The position numbers were made by a program, and so were the translations under genes. A stretch of DNA of 64,000 nucleotides from UBA4582 sp965657335 (GTDB lineage Bacteria > Pseudomonadota > Gammaproteobacteria > Pseudomonadales > Azotimanducaceae): the NCBI GenBank assembly GCA_965657335.1, contig CBFHOH010000005.1, positions 62,001 through 126,000 on the forward strand, read 5' to 3'. Under the pieces are notes generated by a model that saw nothing but the letters and a program-made list of their open reading frames with translations, had not been told where the DNA came from and did no database searches. Of the stretch, positions 1 to 7,874 are shown piece by piece (position 1 is the stretch's first letter; the number at the start of each line of letters is the position of its first letter).

Positions 1-1024
1 CTTTTACATCCTTTATTTGTTCAAGTTTAAGCAAGGTTAGCGACTTGAACATGTCATGTTCGTTCACCGGGTTGGCTAACAATATATTGAAATTTCGATC
101 GCTATGATTTCGATGCGACAAAGTCCAAGATAAATGATTGGTTGCCAATTGTCTGACTGTTAGAAATTCAGCCAATTCGGAAATCAATCGATTAATAGGA
201 AATCGAAGCGATGCGGTGTTATTAACATCTGTAAGAAAGGTGACGTCATTTATGAACTTTGGGTCAGGATTGATGAACTTTTGTGGATCAGACTTTTCAC
301 CCAGCAGGCGTTGCAGGTAATCAACAAAATAAATGCCGAATCTACGATTTAGACCACTTTTGGGAAGTGCAAATAGTGCCTTGCAATCCGCGATGCCCAT
401 TTGCTGAAGCGATTCGATGATTTTTTTGTCTACCTGTAAACAATTCACTGGCAGGTGCTCAAGCGAACTAGCGACATAGAAGGCACGCGATTTGTTTCCA
501 TCTAATTCTGGCTTGTCTCTTTCTACTTGCGGTTTTCTGTTGCTTGTCGCTAGACAGAGCGCGGCCATTGGTGTCATGTTTGTCGTCAATATCGACTCAT
601 ATCCTTGTTTTGTAAGTCCTTGTTGTATTTTTGTTTTCAGGGTTTCTAGTCCGCCAAATAGCTTTAGACAACCGCTGATATCAAGTAAAAGGCAATCGGG
701 TGTTCTGATGGTAACGCTAGGTGTGAATTGATACGCCCACTGAGCTAGATGAGAGAGCGTCGAAAATTCTTTTTGTTCGTTTCTTTCAAAGCTGACAACC
801 TGACTGCTTAGGGTTAAGGCCGTATCCAGGCTGCTACCAATATCTATGCCGAGTGCATGTGCCGCCAGATTCAGAAATCTGACTTTCCTTTGTGCCAAGA
901 CAACAATAGGCCTTCTGATATCTTCAGTTTGTAGGCCTCTCGTAAAAACCTCTACTGGCAACATAGGCAAATGCACACACAGCCATAATGTTTGTGGCGC
1001 AACGTTATCGGAGCGGGAAACCAT
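1..1024 (-). CDS. imuB: ImuB, catalytically inactive Y-family polymerase homologue (partial, runs off left edge)
   Basis: The minus strand is open from an ATG at 1024 to the window edge, giving about 341 residues without the C-terminus. ImuB belongs to the ImuA-ImuB-DnaE2 translesion mutasome and bridges DnaE2 to the sliding clamp. The translation starts MVSRSDNVAPQTLWLCVHLP, and residues near 110 read LLLDISGCLKLFGG, the palm-region signature of the family. The N-terminal metal-binding DxD of true Y-family polymerases is replaced by a hydrophobic LPMLPVE stretch, as is usual for ImuB. The start overlaps the end of imuA by 20 bases, so the two are probably co-transcribed and translationally coupled. 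The C-terminal region with the clamp-binding motif and any dnaE2 lie outside the window. The family call is firm. Confidence 0.88.
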   Translation of the reverse strand, partial: MVSRSDNVAPQTLWLCVHLPMLPVEVFTRGLQTEDIRRPIVVLAQRKVRFLNLAAHALGIDIGSSLDTALTLSSQVVSFERNEQKEFSTLSHLAQWAYQFTPSVTIRTPDCLLLDISGCLKLFGGLETLKTKIQQGLTKQGYESILTTNMTPMAALCLATSNRKPQVERDKPELDGNKSRAFYVASSLEHLPVNCLQVDKKIIESLQQMGIADCKALFALPKSGLNRRFGIYFVDYLQRLLGEKSDPQKFINPDPKFINDVTFLTDVNNTASLRFPINRLISELAEFLTVRQLATNHLSWTLSHRNHSDRNFNILLANPVNEHDMFKSLTLLKLEQIKDVK

Positions 1025-1796
1025 GTCGATCCTCACTGCTTTGGGGATCAATAAAAACGAGATCAGAAGCAGGGTTGTTCGGGTTTCTGAAGGCCATTTC
1101 AGAAAAGTCTGGGGTTATCTGATGTAATTTGTCATCAAAATCAATGGTGAATTTTTCTGTTGGCCAGCCGCCGCGACGCTTTACGATTTTTATGTCCAGA
1201 GAAGAATGCTCCACAAGGGGAGAATAATGGTTACCGGTAAGTTCAATTCTAAGTTCGGCAGGGGAGGCATGTCTGACAGATTCCATGGGCCTGAATAATA
1301 TGCCTAGAGATTTCCCTGATTTACTGGCAACTTGTAAACGCCGCACTTGCTTGTCGTTTATATTTTTTGGCCATGCGAGTACAGCGCAGCAACTTGTTGA
1401 GGCGAGCGCTTGCTCCATCGCCCATAGACTATCTGTTTGGTTTTTAGGGTTAATAACAAGGATTGATGTCAGGTCTATACCTGCGGCTGTTAGTGCTGGC
1501 GCGTAAGGGATGTAAGGGGGTGAGATCCAGAGGATCCAACCGGCTTGCTGCTGACTGAGGTTTGCCAGAGCTGGCGCCAGTAGCCTGATTTCTCCGATAC
1601 CTGCATGTTCGTATAGCAATTCCGTGATGCCTTCCGCCGGCCATCCAGAACCTGAAAGTTGCTCGTCAAGTATTTTGAACCCGGTAGGGGTCCCCTGTTT
1701 TTGTCCTGACTGGTAACCTGCATGTAAATGCGATGCGCGCCACATACCCGCTTTTTCGAGAGTTTTCTGCAAGTCTTGTGGTTGCTTTTGTTCCAT
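1005..1796 (-). CDS. imuA: ImuA, RecA/SulA-like translesion synthesis protein
   Basis: A 263-residue protein encoded directly upstream of imuB. ImuA is a RecA-like, SulA-related partner in the SOS mutagenesis cassette that works with ImuB and DnaE2. The N-terminal part contains the family pattern TGFKILDEQLSGSGWPAEGITELL (here split as TGFKILDEQL at about residue 38 and GWPAEGITELL at about 52), which resembles the start of the RecA core but without a normal Walker A lysine motif. The middle reads WILWISPPYIPYAPAL, also typical of ImuA. Length matches the family. The promoter region carries a near-perfect LexA box 89 bases upstream of the start, so SOS induction is expected. Confidence in identity is high, from family pattern and from pairing with imuB. 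Confidence 0.88.
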   Translation of the reverse strand: MEQKQPQDLQKTLEKAGMWRASHLHAGYQSGQKQGTPTGFKILDEQLSGSGWPAEGITELLYEHAGIGEIRLLAPALANLSQQQAGWILWISPPYIPYAPALTAAGIDLTSILVINPKNQTDSLWAMEQALASTSCCAVLAWPKNINDKQVRRLQVASKSGKSLGILFRPMESVRHASPAELRIELTGNHYSPLVEHSSLDIKIVKRRGGWPTEKFTIDFDDKLHQITPDFSEMAFRNPNNPASDLVFIDPQSSEDRHGFPLR

Positions 1797-1884
1797 TCTA
1801 ACTTTTTCCTGTTTCAGAGATGGCTGATTTAGGTGTCTATCATCTAAAAGGAGTCATGCAAATGATGTTTTATAAAAACACGAC

Positions 1885-1904
1885 TACTGGTTATATATAC
1901 AGTA
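1885..1904. promoter_or_regulatory. LexA (SOS) box
   Basis: The 20-base site TACTGGTTATATATACAGTA differs from the E. coli consensus TACTGTATATATATACAGTA at two positions only. It lies in the 193-base divergent spacer between imuA (minus) and the monooxygenase gene at 1990 (plus), about 88 bases from each start. ImuAB cassettes are normally LexA-controlled, so imuA is the expected target. Whether the plus-strand gene is also affected cannot be told from sequence. Confidence 0.85.
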
Positions 1905-1989
1905 ACCGATAAAGGCGGCTGGCGCAAAAGATGAAATGTGAGGGTAATCAATGATAGCCTTCTAGCGGAATTTGAAATTAAGCAAATAG

Positions 1990-3171
1990 ATGAACAGAAC
2001 AAGTACAGTTCAACAAGAAATTGAGAGAGAGGTCATTGAATCTGCAAATGAATGGGCTGCCCGCTTGCCGGAATATGCAGAGTTATTCGAACAGCAGAAC
2101 AGACTGACGCCTGATATTGCCAGACAATTCGCTGAGGCAGGTTTCTTTCGCATGAATGTGCCACAGGAATATGGCGGGCTTGAAGTGCACCCGCGCACCA
2201 TGGTGGAAGTGATTAAAACGGTTGCAAAAGGTGACGCTTCTGCTGCATGGAATGTCATGATAGGCGCCACAACTGGATTGTTAGCGGCAGGCTTGCCGGA
2301 CGAATATGCAAGGGAAATATACGGTGATAAACCAGACGTGTTGAGTGTTGGCACAACCGCGCCTCTGGGCAAAGCAAATGTTGTAAATGGTGGTTATGAA
2401 GTAACCGGTCGTTGGCCCTTCGGCAGCGGCTGCCAGAATGCCGACTGGATTAGTGGTGGTTGTTTTGTTTTTGAAAATGGACAGCAGCGAAAAAACACCA
2501 AAGGAGCTCCCGAGATTCAATTAATGATGTTTGATGCTGCTAGCGTTGAGATAGAAGACACTTGGCATGTATCAGGCCTCAAGGGAACGGGAAGTCACCA
2601 CTTTAATGTCAACCAAGTTTTTGTGCCAGAAGGTAGATCGGTTGCGTTGGGAGGAAGAAGTAGAATTCAAAGACCCTTATATCAATTTCCAATGCTGGGT
2701 TTGCTGGCACTCGGCGTCTCCAGCGTGAGTTTGGGCATTGCTTATCACGCGCTGGACGCCTTCGTCTCTCTGGCGGGTTCAAAAACGCCGACTGGCTCGT
2801 TAAGGCGTGTGGCTGAGAGAGAAATGGTACAGGGCGACGTTGGCAGATGTTTGGCTGATTTAAGATCTGCCGAAGCTTTTGTAAACGAGGCCATAGATGA
2901 AGCTTGGGAGATTGCGCTCCGAGGTGAGCGCTTGAGTAATGCTATTAAGTCTAATCTCAGACTCGCGGCTGTAAATGCTACTCACAAATCTGTCGCTACC
3001 GTCGATCGATTGTTTCAAGCAGGCGGTGGCAGTTCTATCTATCTCGATAGTCCTTTGCAACAATGCGCGCGCGATGTTCATGTGACGACCCAACATATCA
3101 TGGTGGCCAACCCAATTTATGAAGTGGTTGGCAGGGTTGAACTTGGACTGCCGCCTGGTTCACTGCTTTAA
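1990..3171 (+). CDS. Class-D (acyl-CoA dehydrogenase-fold) flavoprotein monooxygenase
   Basis: A 393-residue protein of the acyl-CoA dehydrogenase fold, in the subgroup that includes HsaA, HpaB-like and DszC-like flavin-dependent monooxygenases. These use reduced flavin from a partner reductase to oxygenate aromatic, sterol or sulfur substrates. Seen in the sequence: an N-terminal helical domain with the PQEYGGLEV turn (about residue 57), GDASAAWN at about 80, a central beta domain with WPFGSGCQNADWI (about 141) and TWHVSGLKGTGSH (about 194), and a C-terminal four-helix domain ending in LGLPPGSLL. The acyl-CoA dehydrogenase catalytic glutamate is not evident, which favours monooxygenase over dehydrogenase. 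An LLM flavin enzyme and a sulfatase follow on the same strand. Substrate unknown. Confidence 0.75.
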   Translation: MNRTSTVQQEIEREVIESANEWAARLPEYAELFEQQNRLTPDIARQFAEAGFFRMNVPQEYGGLEVHPRTMVEVIKTVAKGDASAAWNVMIGATTGLLAAGLPDEYAREIYGDKPDVLSVGTTAPLGKANVVNGGYEVTGRWPFGSGCQNADWISGGCFVFENGQQRKNTKGAPEIQLMMFDAASVEIEDTWHVSGLKGTGSHHFNVNQVFVPEGRSVALGGRSRIQRPLYQFPMLGLLALGVSSVSLGIAYHALDAFVSLAGSKTPTGSLRRVAEREMVQGDVGRCLADLRSAEAFVNEAIDEAWEIALRGERLSNAIKSNLRLAAVNATHKSVATVDRLFQAGGGSSIYLDSPLQQCARDVHVTTQHIMVANPIYEVVGRVELGLPPGSLL

Positions 3172-3253
3172 CACATGCATCGTATGTGTTGACGTCAATC
3201 GAAACATTTTAAACTCAACAAGTAATATCAAAACGATAAGGACCCTGAAATTA

Positions 3254-4192
3254 ATGAGTCAAGAAGATAATAAGCTGAGCATTGGAACTGTTGGTTCCAA
3301 CGCATTATTGATGGGGGATTTTCAGGTGCGTGCCGAAGTTATGGCACAAATCAAGGAATCAGCAATTGACCATCTTTTCATCGCCGATCATGTGAGCTTT
3401 CACGACGGCTTTGGTATGGACGGTCTGATCAATGCAGCAACCCTGGCCGCAATGAATCCAGATATCACTGTGTTTCTTGGTGTTTATCTACTTGCCTTAA
3501 GGCACCCGGTGCCGGTAGCAAGACAGCTGTCAACTCTGAGTTTGTCTGCTCCGGGTCGGATCATTTTCGGTGTAGGTATCGGTGGAGAAGATCGGCACGA
3601 GATGGAGGTTTGTGGTATTGATCCATCAACCCGTGGCAGAAGAACAAATGATTGTCTTCAGGTCGTTCGATCATTGTTAACAGGAAAAAGCTGCAGTTTT
3701 GAATCCGAATTTTTCTCAATTCAGGATGCCATTATTAAGCCAGCACCCGCACCACAAATTCCAGTGATGATTGGCGGTAGGTCGACAGCAGCACTTAAGC
3801 GAACAGCCGCGTATGGTGATGGTTGGCTAGGCGTTTGGTGTTCGCCAAAAAGATTTAAACAGGCAACCGAGGAAATTGAACTATTGGCGGCGAACCACGC
3901 TCGCGAAGACACGAAATGGAAGCACGGGCTTCAACTCTGGGTCGGTCTTGATGAGGATAAGAGCAAAGCTCGTGCAATACTGGCGAAGGAAATGGAGGCT
4001 ATGTACAAAATTCCTTTTGACGCCTTCGAGAAGTATTCTCCTTACGGATCTGCAGAAGAAGTTGCTGAGTTTCTGCTGCCCTACGTTAAAAATGGTGCTA
4101 ACGTGATTAATATTAAAGCCTGCGCGAGCAACCCTGTGTATGAGGTTGAGCAAGTATCCAAAATCTGCGAACTCATTAAATCAGCGCTCTGA
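3254..4192 (+). CDS. LLM-class flavin-dependent oxidoreductase (luciferase-like)
   Basis: A 312-residue luciferase-like monooxygenase family protein with the bacterial luciferase TIM-barrel fold. Family features include HLFIADHVSF near residue 38, the ARQLSTLSLSAPGRIIFGVGIGGE segment (visible as RIIFGVGIGGE at about 102) and the flavin or F420 phosphate-binding region VMIGGRSTAALKR at about 170. The open frame extends upstream into the preceding gene, but the ATG at 3254 (MSQEDNKLS) is preferred: it removes an atypical leader, avoids a 50-base overlap, and has a TAAGGA sequence 12 bases upstream. It follows the class-D monooxygenase by 82 bases and precedes a sulfatase, suggesting a joint oxidation and desulfation or desulfurisation role. 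FMN versus F420 use cannot be decided. Confidence 0.75.
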   Translation: MSQEDNKLSIGTVGSNALLMGDFQVRAEVMAQIKESAIDHLFIADHVSFHDGFGMDGLINAATLAAMNPDITVFLGVYLLALRHPVPVARQLSTLSLSAPGRIIFGVGIGGEDRHEMEVCGIDPSTRGRRTNDCLQVVRSLLTGKSCSFESEFFSIQDAIIKPAPAPQIPVMIGGRSTAALKRTAAYGDGWLGVWCSPKRFKQATEEIELLAANHAREDTKWKHGLQLWVGLDEDKSKARAILAKEMEAMYKIPFDAFEKYSPYGSAEEVAEFLLPYVKNGANVINIKACASNPVYEVEQVSKICELIKSAL

Positions 4193-4257
4193 GTCATTTG
4201 TGTAAACTTAAACCTATCATTGGATAGTCCGAAAGGTCGGGCCATAGGGAAGTTATA

Positions 4258-5799
4258 ATGAAACCCAAAAAAGCTGTTGTTGTCTTGCTTGATTCACTAA
4301 ACAGGCACATGTTGGGCTGCTATGGCGGCGGCGAATTTGAAACGCCGAACATTGACCGATTTAGTAAAAAAGCGAAAAAATTTACAAACCATTACACGGG
4401 GTCGCTGCCCTGTATGCCCGCAAGGCACGATATCCTTGTTGGTTCTATGGATTTTCTTTGGCGCCCTTGGGGCTCGATCGAACTATGGGAACGCCCAATC
4501 ACCCATCAACTCAGGAAAGACGGTGTGATGACCCAGTTATTTACCGATCATCCTCATTTGTTTGAAACAGGTGGCGAGAATTACCATACCGATTTTTTTG
4601 CTTGGGACTATTTGAGAGGTCACGAGGGTGACCCGTGGAAGACACGGGAAGATCCAAGTTGGATAGGCGCGCCGGCATTGCCAGCGCAAAAACGAAAGCA
4701 CAAAGCTGAAAAAATTCCAGGTTATGATCTGTCGCGTTCATGGTTCAAGGACGAACTTGATTTCCCTGGACCTAAAACCATGAAAGCGACGGCGGATTGG
4801 CTCACAACGGAGAGCAAGGTTCACGACAGTTTTCTTTTGTTTGTCGACGAATTTGATCCCCATGAGCCGTTTGATACACCAGCACCTTGGGCAAACAAGT
4901 ATGACCCTGACTGGCAAGATGAGCTGATGATCTGGCCACCATATACTGATGCTGGCATCAAAAATGGTGTGTTAACCGAGCGCGAAGCGAGACACCTTCG
5001 AGCGAATTATGGTTCCAAGCTAACAATGATAGATCACTGGTTTGGTAAAATCCTCGATGCGATGGATGCGCAAAATCTTTGGGAAGACACAGTTTTTATC
5101 CTGTGCACCGATCATGGTCACTATTTGGGTGAAAAGGATATGTTTGGTAAACCCCGAAGTATCCAGTACGAAACACTGGGTCACACCCCGCTGATGATTT
5201 ACCATCCGGATTATGAACCCGGGGAAATTGACGCGCTAACCACCAATGTTGATATACATGCGACGCTTGAAGATTTGTTTAATATTGAATCCGAGCACGT
5301 CACTCATGGCCGATCCACACTGCCGCTGATCTCTGGCGAAAAGACCAGTATCAGGGATTGGGCAATCGGCGGTGTCTATGGAAACTGGGTTCAGATTCAG
5401 GATGGCGCTAACAAATACGCCCGGGCGCCGGTCACCGATAATTTTCCTCTCTCTATGTGGTCTAATCGTTGGTCAACGATGCCTGTGTCAGTCTTCCCCG
5501 GATTCCGGCTACCAGACCCCGATAGCCGAGCTTACATCGATTTTATGCCCGGGACAGACATCCCTGTGCTTAGACAGCCCTTTGCTGAGGGAGATTTGCT
5601 GCCCTACTGGTCGATGGCGGTGAAAGTAAATGACCACCATTTATATGCATTGAAGGAAGATCCCGGAGAGGATCGTAACCTGGCGGTTGGTGATCAGAGC
5701 AACAAAGTGCTTGAGGCTCAAATGGTCGAGTTACTGAGAACGGCGCTCAAAGAAATGGAAGCCCCTGAAGACCAGTTTGAACGTCTGGGTTTGAACTAG
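4258..5799 (+). CDS. Type I sulfatase (alkaline phosphatase superfamily)
   Basis: A 513-residue member of the formylglycine sulfatase family, which hydrolyses sulfate esters. Metal-binding Asp12 lies in VVVLLDSLNRH. The activation motif C-x-P-x-R is present as Cys52-Met-Pro-Ala-Arg56, so Cys52 should be converted to formylglycine by a sulfatase-modifying enzyme; none is in the window. The second metal site reads LCTDHGHYLGEKDMFGK at about residue 282. No signal peptide is visible (it starts MKPKKAVVVLLD), which points to a cytoplasmic enzyme acting on imported substrate. A GGGAAG sequence sits about 6 bases before the start. It is the last of three same-strand genes after the two flavin monooxygenases. 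Some family members act on phosphonates or phosphodiesters, so the sulfatase call is likely but not certain. Confidence 0.78.
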   Translation: MKPKKAVVVLLDSLNRHMLGCYGGGEFETPNIDRFSKKAKKFTNHYTGSLPCMPARHDILVGSMDFLWRPWGSIELWERPITHQLRKDGVMTQLFTDHPHLFETGGENYHTDFFAWDYLRGHEGDPWKTREDPSWIGAPALPAQKRKHKAEKIPGYDLSRSWFKDELDFPGPKTMKATADWLTTESKVHDSFLLFVDEFDPHEPFDTPAPWANKYDPDWQDELMIWPPYTDAGIKNGVLTEREARHLRANYGSKLTMIDHWFGKILDAMDAQNLWEDTVFILCTDHGHYLGEKDMFGKPRSIQYETLGHTPLMIYHPDYEPGEIDALTTNVDIHATLEDLFNIESEHVTHGRSTLPLISGEKTSIRDWAIGGVYGNWVQIQDGANKYARAPVTDNFPLSMWSNRWSTMPVSVFPGFRLPDPDSRAYIDFMPGTDIPVLRQPFAEGDLLPYWSMAVKVNDHHLYALKEDPGEDRNLAVGDQSNKVLEAQMVELLRTALKEMEAPEDQFERLGLN

Positions 5800-5855
5800 C
5801 CCTATTCGTGTGGGCTAACAAAAAGTGCATGGGCTATACATGGGTCATACATGGT

Positions 5856-6332
5856 TTAGATAGGGAGCACTTGAGTTTCCTTTACCTCCTCCATGACGAC
5901 GTAAGTGCGGGAATCGCTCACGCCGGGCAGGGTGAGTAGAGTTTCACCCAGCAGTTTTCTGTAGGCTGCCATATCGGCGACCCTCGCCTTTATCAGATAG
6001 TCAAAATTTCCTGACACGAGATGGCATTCAAGCACCTGAGGAAGTTTGAGGACAGCCTGCCGGAAGTCGTCAAAAACATCGGGGGAGGTTCTTATCAGTG
6101 AAATTTCGACGAAAACCAAGAGGCTAAGAGAGAGTTGCGCTGGATTAAGCTCTGCTCTGTAGCCCTTGATATGTCCGCGTTGCTCAAGTGACTTCATTCT
6201 TTCAGCGCAAGGTGTTGCGCTCAGATTTACTTGCTTCGACAGATCGGCGATTGTCATACGACCATCTCTCTGCAATGCGTTGAGGATAGCGTAATCTAAT
6301 TTGTCTAGTGATTTGCTCTGTTTAGAAGACAT
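5856..6332 (-). CDS. Lrp/AsnC-family transcriptional regulator, probable regulator of ald
   Basis: A 158-residue Lrp/AsnC protein: N-terminal helix-turn-helix (LDKLDYAILNALQRDGRMTIADLSKQVNLS, seen as DYAILNALQRDGRMT) followed by a RAM ligand-binding domain with GHIKGYRAELNP and SGNFDYLIKARVADM. The ATG at 6332 (MSSKQSKS) is preferred over an upstream in-frame TTG because AGAGG precedes it and family proteins begin close to the HTH. It is divergent from alanine dehydrogenase, an arrangement typical of AldR-type alanine-responsive activators. A 15-base Lrp-like palindrome lies 36 bases upstream and overlaps its own likely -10 region, so autoregulation and control of ald are both plausible. Confidence 0.88.
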   Translation of the reverse strand: MSSKQSKSLDKLDYAILNALQRDGRMTIADLSKQVNLSATPCAERMKSLEQRGHIKGYRAELNPAQLSLSLLVFVEISLIRTSPDVFDDFRQAVLKLPQVLECHLVSGNFDYLIKARVADMAAYRKLLGETLLTLPGVSDSRTYVVMEEVKETQVLPI

Positions 6333-6367
6333 ATATGTCGGTTGGCCTCTGTTAAAAGTCAAATACC

Positions 6368-6382
6368 TAGCATAATACGCTA
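6368..6382. promoter_or_regulatory. Lrp-type operator
   Basis: TAGCATAATACGCTA matches 13 of 15 positions of the E. coli Lrp consensus YAGHAWATTWTDCTR and has symmetric TAGC/GCTA arms. It lies in the lrp/ald divergent spacer, 36 bases from the regulator start and 118 from ald. It contains ATAATA, which reads TATTAT on the minus strand and could be the regulator's -10 box. Confidence 0.6.
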
Positions 6383-6425
6383 TTAAAGCGCCTTAAATAA
6401 GTGAGATACACGGATTGGCACCTAA

Positions 6426-6431
6426 TATAAT
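6426..6431 (+). promoter_or_regulatory. Probable -10 box for ald
   Basis: A perfect TATAAT lies 70 bases before the ald ATG. No good -35 hexamer is found 16 to 18 bases upstream, which would fit a promoter that depends on an activator such as the adjacent Lrp-family protein. Confidence 0.45.
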
Positions 6432-6500
6432 GTTCGCATACCGATTTGAGTAGCGATTTTCGGATCTTTCCCTAAACGAAATTAAAGCCGAGCATTTAAA

Positions 6501-7616
6501 ATGAAAATAGGCGTGCCCAAAGAAATTAAAAATCACGAATACCGCGTTGGCCTTATCCCAGCTGGCGTCAAAGAGCTAATTCATAATGGTCATGAGGTAT
6601 CAGTTGAGACGAATGCCGGTGATGGCATTGGTTACTCCGATGCAGAATATATCGCTGCGGGCGCGCAGATCATGGCGAGCGCGACAGATGTTTTTAATTA
6701 CGGCGAACTCATCATAAAGGTTAAAGAACCACAGGCTATCGAGAGGGCGCGATTAAAAAAAGGCCAGACGCTTTTTACATATCTACATCTAGCCCCGGAT
6801 CTTGCTCAAACTGAAGAGCTGATTGAATCCGAAGCAACTTGCATCGCCTATGAAACAGTGACTGATGCGATGGGGCGATTACCCTTGCTCGCCCCGATGT
6901 CTGAGGTCGCTGGTCGGATGTCTATCCAGGCAGGCGCACTTTGCATGGAGAAGTCTCAGGGTGGCAGAGGTATTTTGCTCGGCGGCGTACCGGGGGTTGC
7001 TCAGGGGGAAGTGTTAATTCTTGGCGGCGGCGTGGTCGGCCAAAATGCAGCACAAATGGCGGTCGGTATGGGTGCTCATGTGACCATTGTAGATCGTTCA
7101 CTCGATGTGTTGAGGCGCCTGGACAATCAGTTTGGTAACCGAATTCAGACACTATATTCGACTCAGGACGCGGTCGAAGAGATGGCAATGAAGGCCGATT
7201 TGATTATTGGTGCAGTGTTGATTCCGGGCGCGTCAGCGCCGAAGCTGATTACCCGCGACGCAGTCAAAGCTATGTCTGCTGGCACGGCTATGGTGGATGT
7301 GGCGATTGATCAGGGAGGATGTTTTGAGACCTCTCACGCAACAACACATGATGAACCTACCTATATTGTCGACGATGTTGTCCATTATTGTGTCGCAAAC
7401 ATGCCCGGTGCAGTTGCCCGGACTTCGGCGGCAGCGCTAAATAATGCAACCTTGCCTTATGTGTTAGCGCTCGCGAATCATGGTATCAACTGCGCGCTTC
7501 GTAGTGATAGCCACTTGATGAACGGCTTGAACGTGCATCAGGGTAAAATTACCAACAAGTTTGTCGCAGAGGCGCATGGACTTGAATATGTAGCGCCGGC
7601 TCAGGCTGGTTTCTAG
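6501..7616 (+). CDS. ald: Alanine dehydrogenase
   Basis: A 371-residue NAD-dependent L-alanine dehydrogenase that interconverts alanine with pyruvate and ammonia. It is full length and collinear with the family. It starts MKIGVPKEIKNHEYRVGLIP, carries the KVKEPQ substrate-site lysine segment near residue 75 and TYLHLAPD with the catalytic histidine near 96, and has a Rossmann motif VLILGGGVVGQNAA near 170. The C-terminal NAD-site region reads MVDVAIDQGGCFETS near 270. The divergent Lrp-family gene and Lrp box indicate control by an alanine- or leucine-responsive regulator, usually for using alanine as carbon and nitrogen source. An alanine-type Na+ symporter (AGCS) also occurs in this window at 44067. 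Confidence 0.96.
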   Translation: MKIGVPKEIKNHEYRVGLIPAGVKELIHNGHEVSVETNAGDGIGYSDAEYIAAGAQIMASATDVFNYGELIIKVKEPQAIERARLKKGQTLFTYLHLAPDLAQTEELIESEATCIAYETVTDAMGRLPLLAPMSEVAGRMSIQAGALCMEKSQGGRGILLGGVPGVAQGEVLILGGGVVGQNAAQMAVGMGAHVTIVDRSLDVLRRLDNQFGNRIQTLYSTQDAVEEMAMKADLIIGAVLIPGASAPKLITRDAVKAMSAGTAMVDVAIDQGGCFETSHATTHDEPTYIVDDVVHYCVANMPGAVARTSAAALNNATLPYVLALANHGINCALRSDSHLMNGLNVHQGKITNKFVAEAHGLEYVAPAQAGF

Positions 7617-7621
7617 CGGAC

Positions 7622-7668
7622 CGCTCAGGGCTGTATAACCGGCGCATCGCTCAGGGCTGTTCAACTGG
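7622..7668. repeat. Short imperfect tandem repeat after ald
   Basis: Two copies of a 21-base sequence, CGCTCAGGGCTGTATAACCGG (7622-7642, shown as 7+14: CGCTCAG, GGCTGTATAACCGG) and a second copy at 7648-7668 with three changes, occur with a 26-base period immediately after the ald stop codon. Function unknown; it is not an obvious terminator because no T tract follows. Confidence 0.6.
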
Positions 7669-7874
7669 CCAGAGAAATCGTTTCAGAAAGATGGGTGTAT
7701 AGCGGAAGGTGAGTAGTATCGCGCTCGGCATATTCACTCATTGTGTTTTATCTGATAAATGGAGATCATGTTTATCAACCCTCGCTGGAACGTTCAACTA
7801 CTGTGATTTTTGCTCAGGCGCTTTTCGCCACGATCGACCGTAACCTACACTGGCAAAAGTGCTGCGACCGTTTT

